DNA of 64,000 nt, from contig NZ_FQXB01000001.1 of NCBI RefSeq assembly GCF_900129845.1, forward strand, positions 1,302,001-1,366,000, written 5' to 3'. This document shows, in pieces, positions 62,728 through 64,000 of this stretch (positions are counted from its first letter, which is position 1; each line of letters opens with the position of its first letter). The DNA comes from Cognatiyoonia sediminum (GTDB lineage Bacteria; Pseudomonadota; Alphaproteobacteria; Rhodobacterales; Rhodobacteraceae). Both the position numbers and the translations under genes were made by a program. A model generated the notes under the pieces. The model saw nothing but the letters and a program-made list of their open reading frames with translations. It did not search any database and was not told where the DNA came from.

Positions 62728-64000
62728 TCAATCCTCAGGCGGCAGTACCCGCAGTCGCAATTCGCGCAATTGCTCATTCATCGGCTCAGACGGCGCACCC
62801 ATCATCAGGTCTTCCGCCCGCTGGTTCATCGGGAACATGATGACTTCACGAATGTTCTCCGCATCCGCTAGCAGCATTACGATCCGGTCGATCCCGGCTG
62901 CACATCCGCCGTGAGGCGGCGCGCCATATTGGAACGCATTGACCATGCCGCCAAAACGCTTTTCGACCTGATCAGCACCATAACCTGCGATCTCAAACGC
63001 CTTGAACATGATCTCAGGCCGGTGGTTCCGAATGGCGCCGGAGACCAGCTCATACCCGTTACAGGCCAAATCGTACTGGTAGCCCAGAACATCCTCAGGA
63101 TCGCCCTTCAACGCATCCATCCCGCCCTGCGGCATCGAAAATGGGTTGTGTTCGAAATCAATCTCGCCAGTCTCTTCGTCGCGTTCATAAATCGGGAAAT
63201 CGACGATCCATGCGAAGGCAAAGCGATCCTCATCAATCAGACCCAGCTCCGCACCAATCACATTCCGCGCACGACCCGCAATCGCTTCAAACGTCTTCGG
63301 CTTGCCGCCTAGGAAGAACGCCGCATCGCCCAACCCAAGGCCCAGCTGCTGGCGAATGGCCTCCGTCCGCTCTGGGCCAATGTTCTTAGCGAGCGGTCCA
63401 GCGGCTTCCATACCGCCTTCAACCTCACCAGACTTCAACTTGGCCTGCGCTTCTTTCACGGTGATGCCCAGCTCCTGCGCCACCGCATCCGCCGTCTTTT
63501 CGCGCCAGAAGATATAGCCCATCCCGGGCAATCCTTCTTTCTGCGCATAGGCGTTCATCCGGTCACAGAACTTTCGGCTGCCCCCGGTCGGCGCAGGAAT
63601 TGCCCGCACCTCGGTGCCGTCTTGCTCCAACAGCTTTGCGAAAATCGCAAAGCCAGAACCGCGGAAGTGGTCGGAGACCACTTGCATTTTAATAGGGTTG
63701 CGCAAATCCGGCTTGTCAGACCCATACCAAAGCGCAGCATCGCGGTACGAAATCTGTTCCCACTCTGCCGGCGCATCTACCTTGCGGCCACCGCCAAACT
63801 CCTCGAACACACCTGCAATCACAGGCGCGATTGTATCGAACACATCCTGCTGCTCAACAAACGACATTTCCATGTCGAGCTGGTAGAAGTCCGTCGGCGA
63901 GCGGTCTGCACGCGGGTCCTCATCCCGGAAACAAGGCGCAATCTGGAAATACTTGTCGTAACCCGAAACCATAATCAACTGCTTGAACTGCTGCGGCGCC
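62728..64000 (-). CDS. aspS: Aspartyl-tRNA synthetase, C-terminal part
   Basis: Class II tRNA synthetase; the frame runs off the window end, so the N-terminal anticodon-binding part and start are missing. About 424 residues visible. Motif 2 [12 protein letters not shown] follows at the start of the fragment, the bacterial GAD insertion domain is present in the middle, and motif 3 with [13 protein letters not shown] is near the C-terminus. Length and insertion domain match bacterial AspRS or the non-discriminating form; the anticodon-binding residues that decide this are outside the window. Confidence 0.96.
   Translation of the reverse strand, partial: APQQFKQLIMVSGYDKYFQIAPCFRDEDPRADRSPTDFYQLDMEMSFVEQQDVFDTIAPVIAGVFEEFGGGRKVDAPAEWEQISYRDAALWYGSDKPDLRNPIKMQVVSDHFRGSGFAIFAKLLEQDGTEVRAIPAPTGGSRKFCDRMNAYAQKEGLPGMGYIFWREKTADAVAQELGITVKEAQAKLKSGEVEGGMEAAGPLAKNIGPERTEAIRQQLGLGLGDAAFFLGGKPKTFEAIAGRARNVIGAELGLIDEDRFAFAWIVDFPIYERDEETGEIDFEHNPFSMPQGGMDALKGDPEDVLGYQYDLACNGYELVSGAIRNHRPEIMFKAFEIAGYGADQVEKRFGGMVNAFQYGAPPHGGCAAGIDRIVMLLADAENIREVIMFPMNQRAEDLMMGAPSEPMNEQLRELRLRVLPPED

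Noticed and set aside
1-64000. tRNA, rRNA, CRISPR or insertion-sequence features
   Set aside because: I looked in the gaps for cloverleaf arms, repeat-spacer patterns and transposase frames and saw none; every gap over 100 bp is accounted for by promoters, terminators or small ORFs listed here.

Overview
This 64 kb window is chromosomal DNA of a marine alphaproteobacterium, most likely of the Rhodobacteraceae (Roseobacter group). The evidence is gene order and family content: a Tad pilus locus, a ruvCAB-ybgC-tolQRAB-pal-cpoB-tilS-ftsH run, a methylmalonyl-CoA epimerase/DUF1467 pair, hisC next to a tyrosine-pathway dehydrogenase, a phosphatidylcholine synthase, and a short palindromic intergenic repeat present three times. 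Genes are densely packed with many ATGA or TAATG overlaps. I saw no tRNA or rRNA gene, CRISPR array, prophage or insertion sequence.

Layout. 1-4.7 kb: end of a Tad/Flp pilus operon (cpaF, tadB, tadC, two TPR lipoproteins, prepilin peptidase). 4.9-10.1 kb: an AAA ATPase, a beta-hydroxyacid dehydrogenase, and the ligase-associated DNA repair helicase and phosphoesterase. 10.1-13.5 kb (minus): folD, fhs and a MOSC protein. 13.6-25.3 kb (minus): the Holliday junction, Tol-Pal, tilS and ftsH cluster. 25.5-36.6 kb: a DUF1127 protein, prmA, msrA, an MFS carrier, a cupin protein, a DHDPS-like enzyme, priA, a transaldolase, a cytochrome b561-like protein with a LysR regulator, and a methyltransferase. 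36.7-43.8 kb: DUF484-xerC, pcs, an EamA carrier, ogt, a thioesterase and ileS. 43.8-45.2 kb: the ileS/asd divergent control region and asd. 45-52.6 kb: a flavin monooxygenase, a hydrolase with a broken AraC regulator, an extensin-like protein, a prephenate-type dehydrogenase, hisC and rpsD. 52.8-62.6 kb: two SDRs, a Nudix hydrolase, a PiT phosphate carrier, an aldo/keto reductase with paired small DMT proteins, a nitroreductase, an EI24 protein, mce, a receiver protein and a GNAT. 62.7-64 kb: most of aspS.

The most interesting region is the 425 bp between ileS and asd. On the plus strand a 25-codon ORF upstream of asd starts with a run rich in Met, Thr and Lys plus one Ile, the end products of the aspartate pathway that asd serves. 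It is followed by RNA segments that can form a 1:2 hairpin, a 10-bp 2:3 antiterminator or a 3:4 terminator with a U tract: a complete transcription-attenuator design. On the minus strand, upstream of ileS, is a 14-codon ORF with four Ile codons among six. Both leader ORFs have a promoter-like -10 element ending exactly 7 nt before the ATG, so both could be leaderless transcripts. I know of no description of such a paired arrangement, but I could not search.

Other points: an rpsD leader whose last hairpin hides the ribosome binding site; a terminator after the DUF1127 gene with CCTCCC in its loop; two genes each broken by one in-frame stop codon (AraC regulator, DUF1330 protein); a 59-residue membrane protein; and a palindrome shared by the two sides of the cytochrome b561/LysR unit. 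Starts and boundaries were chosen by eye from Shine-Dalgarno position, overlaps and family length.
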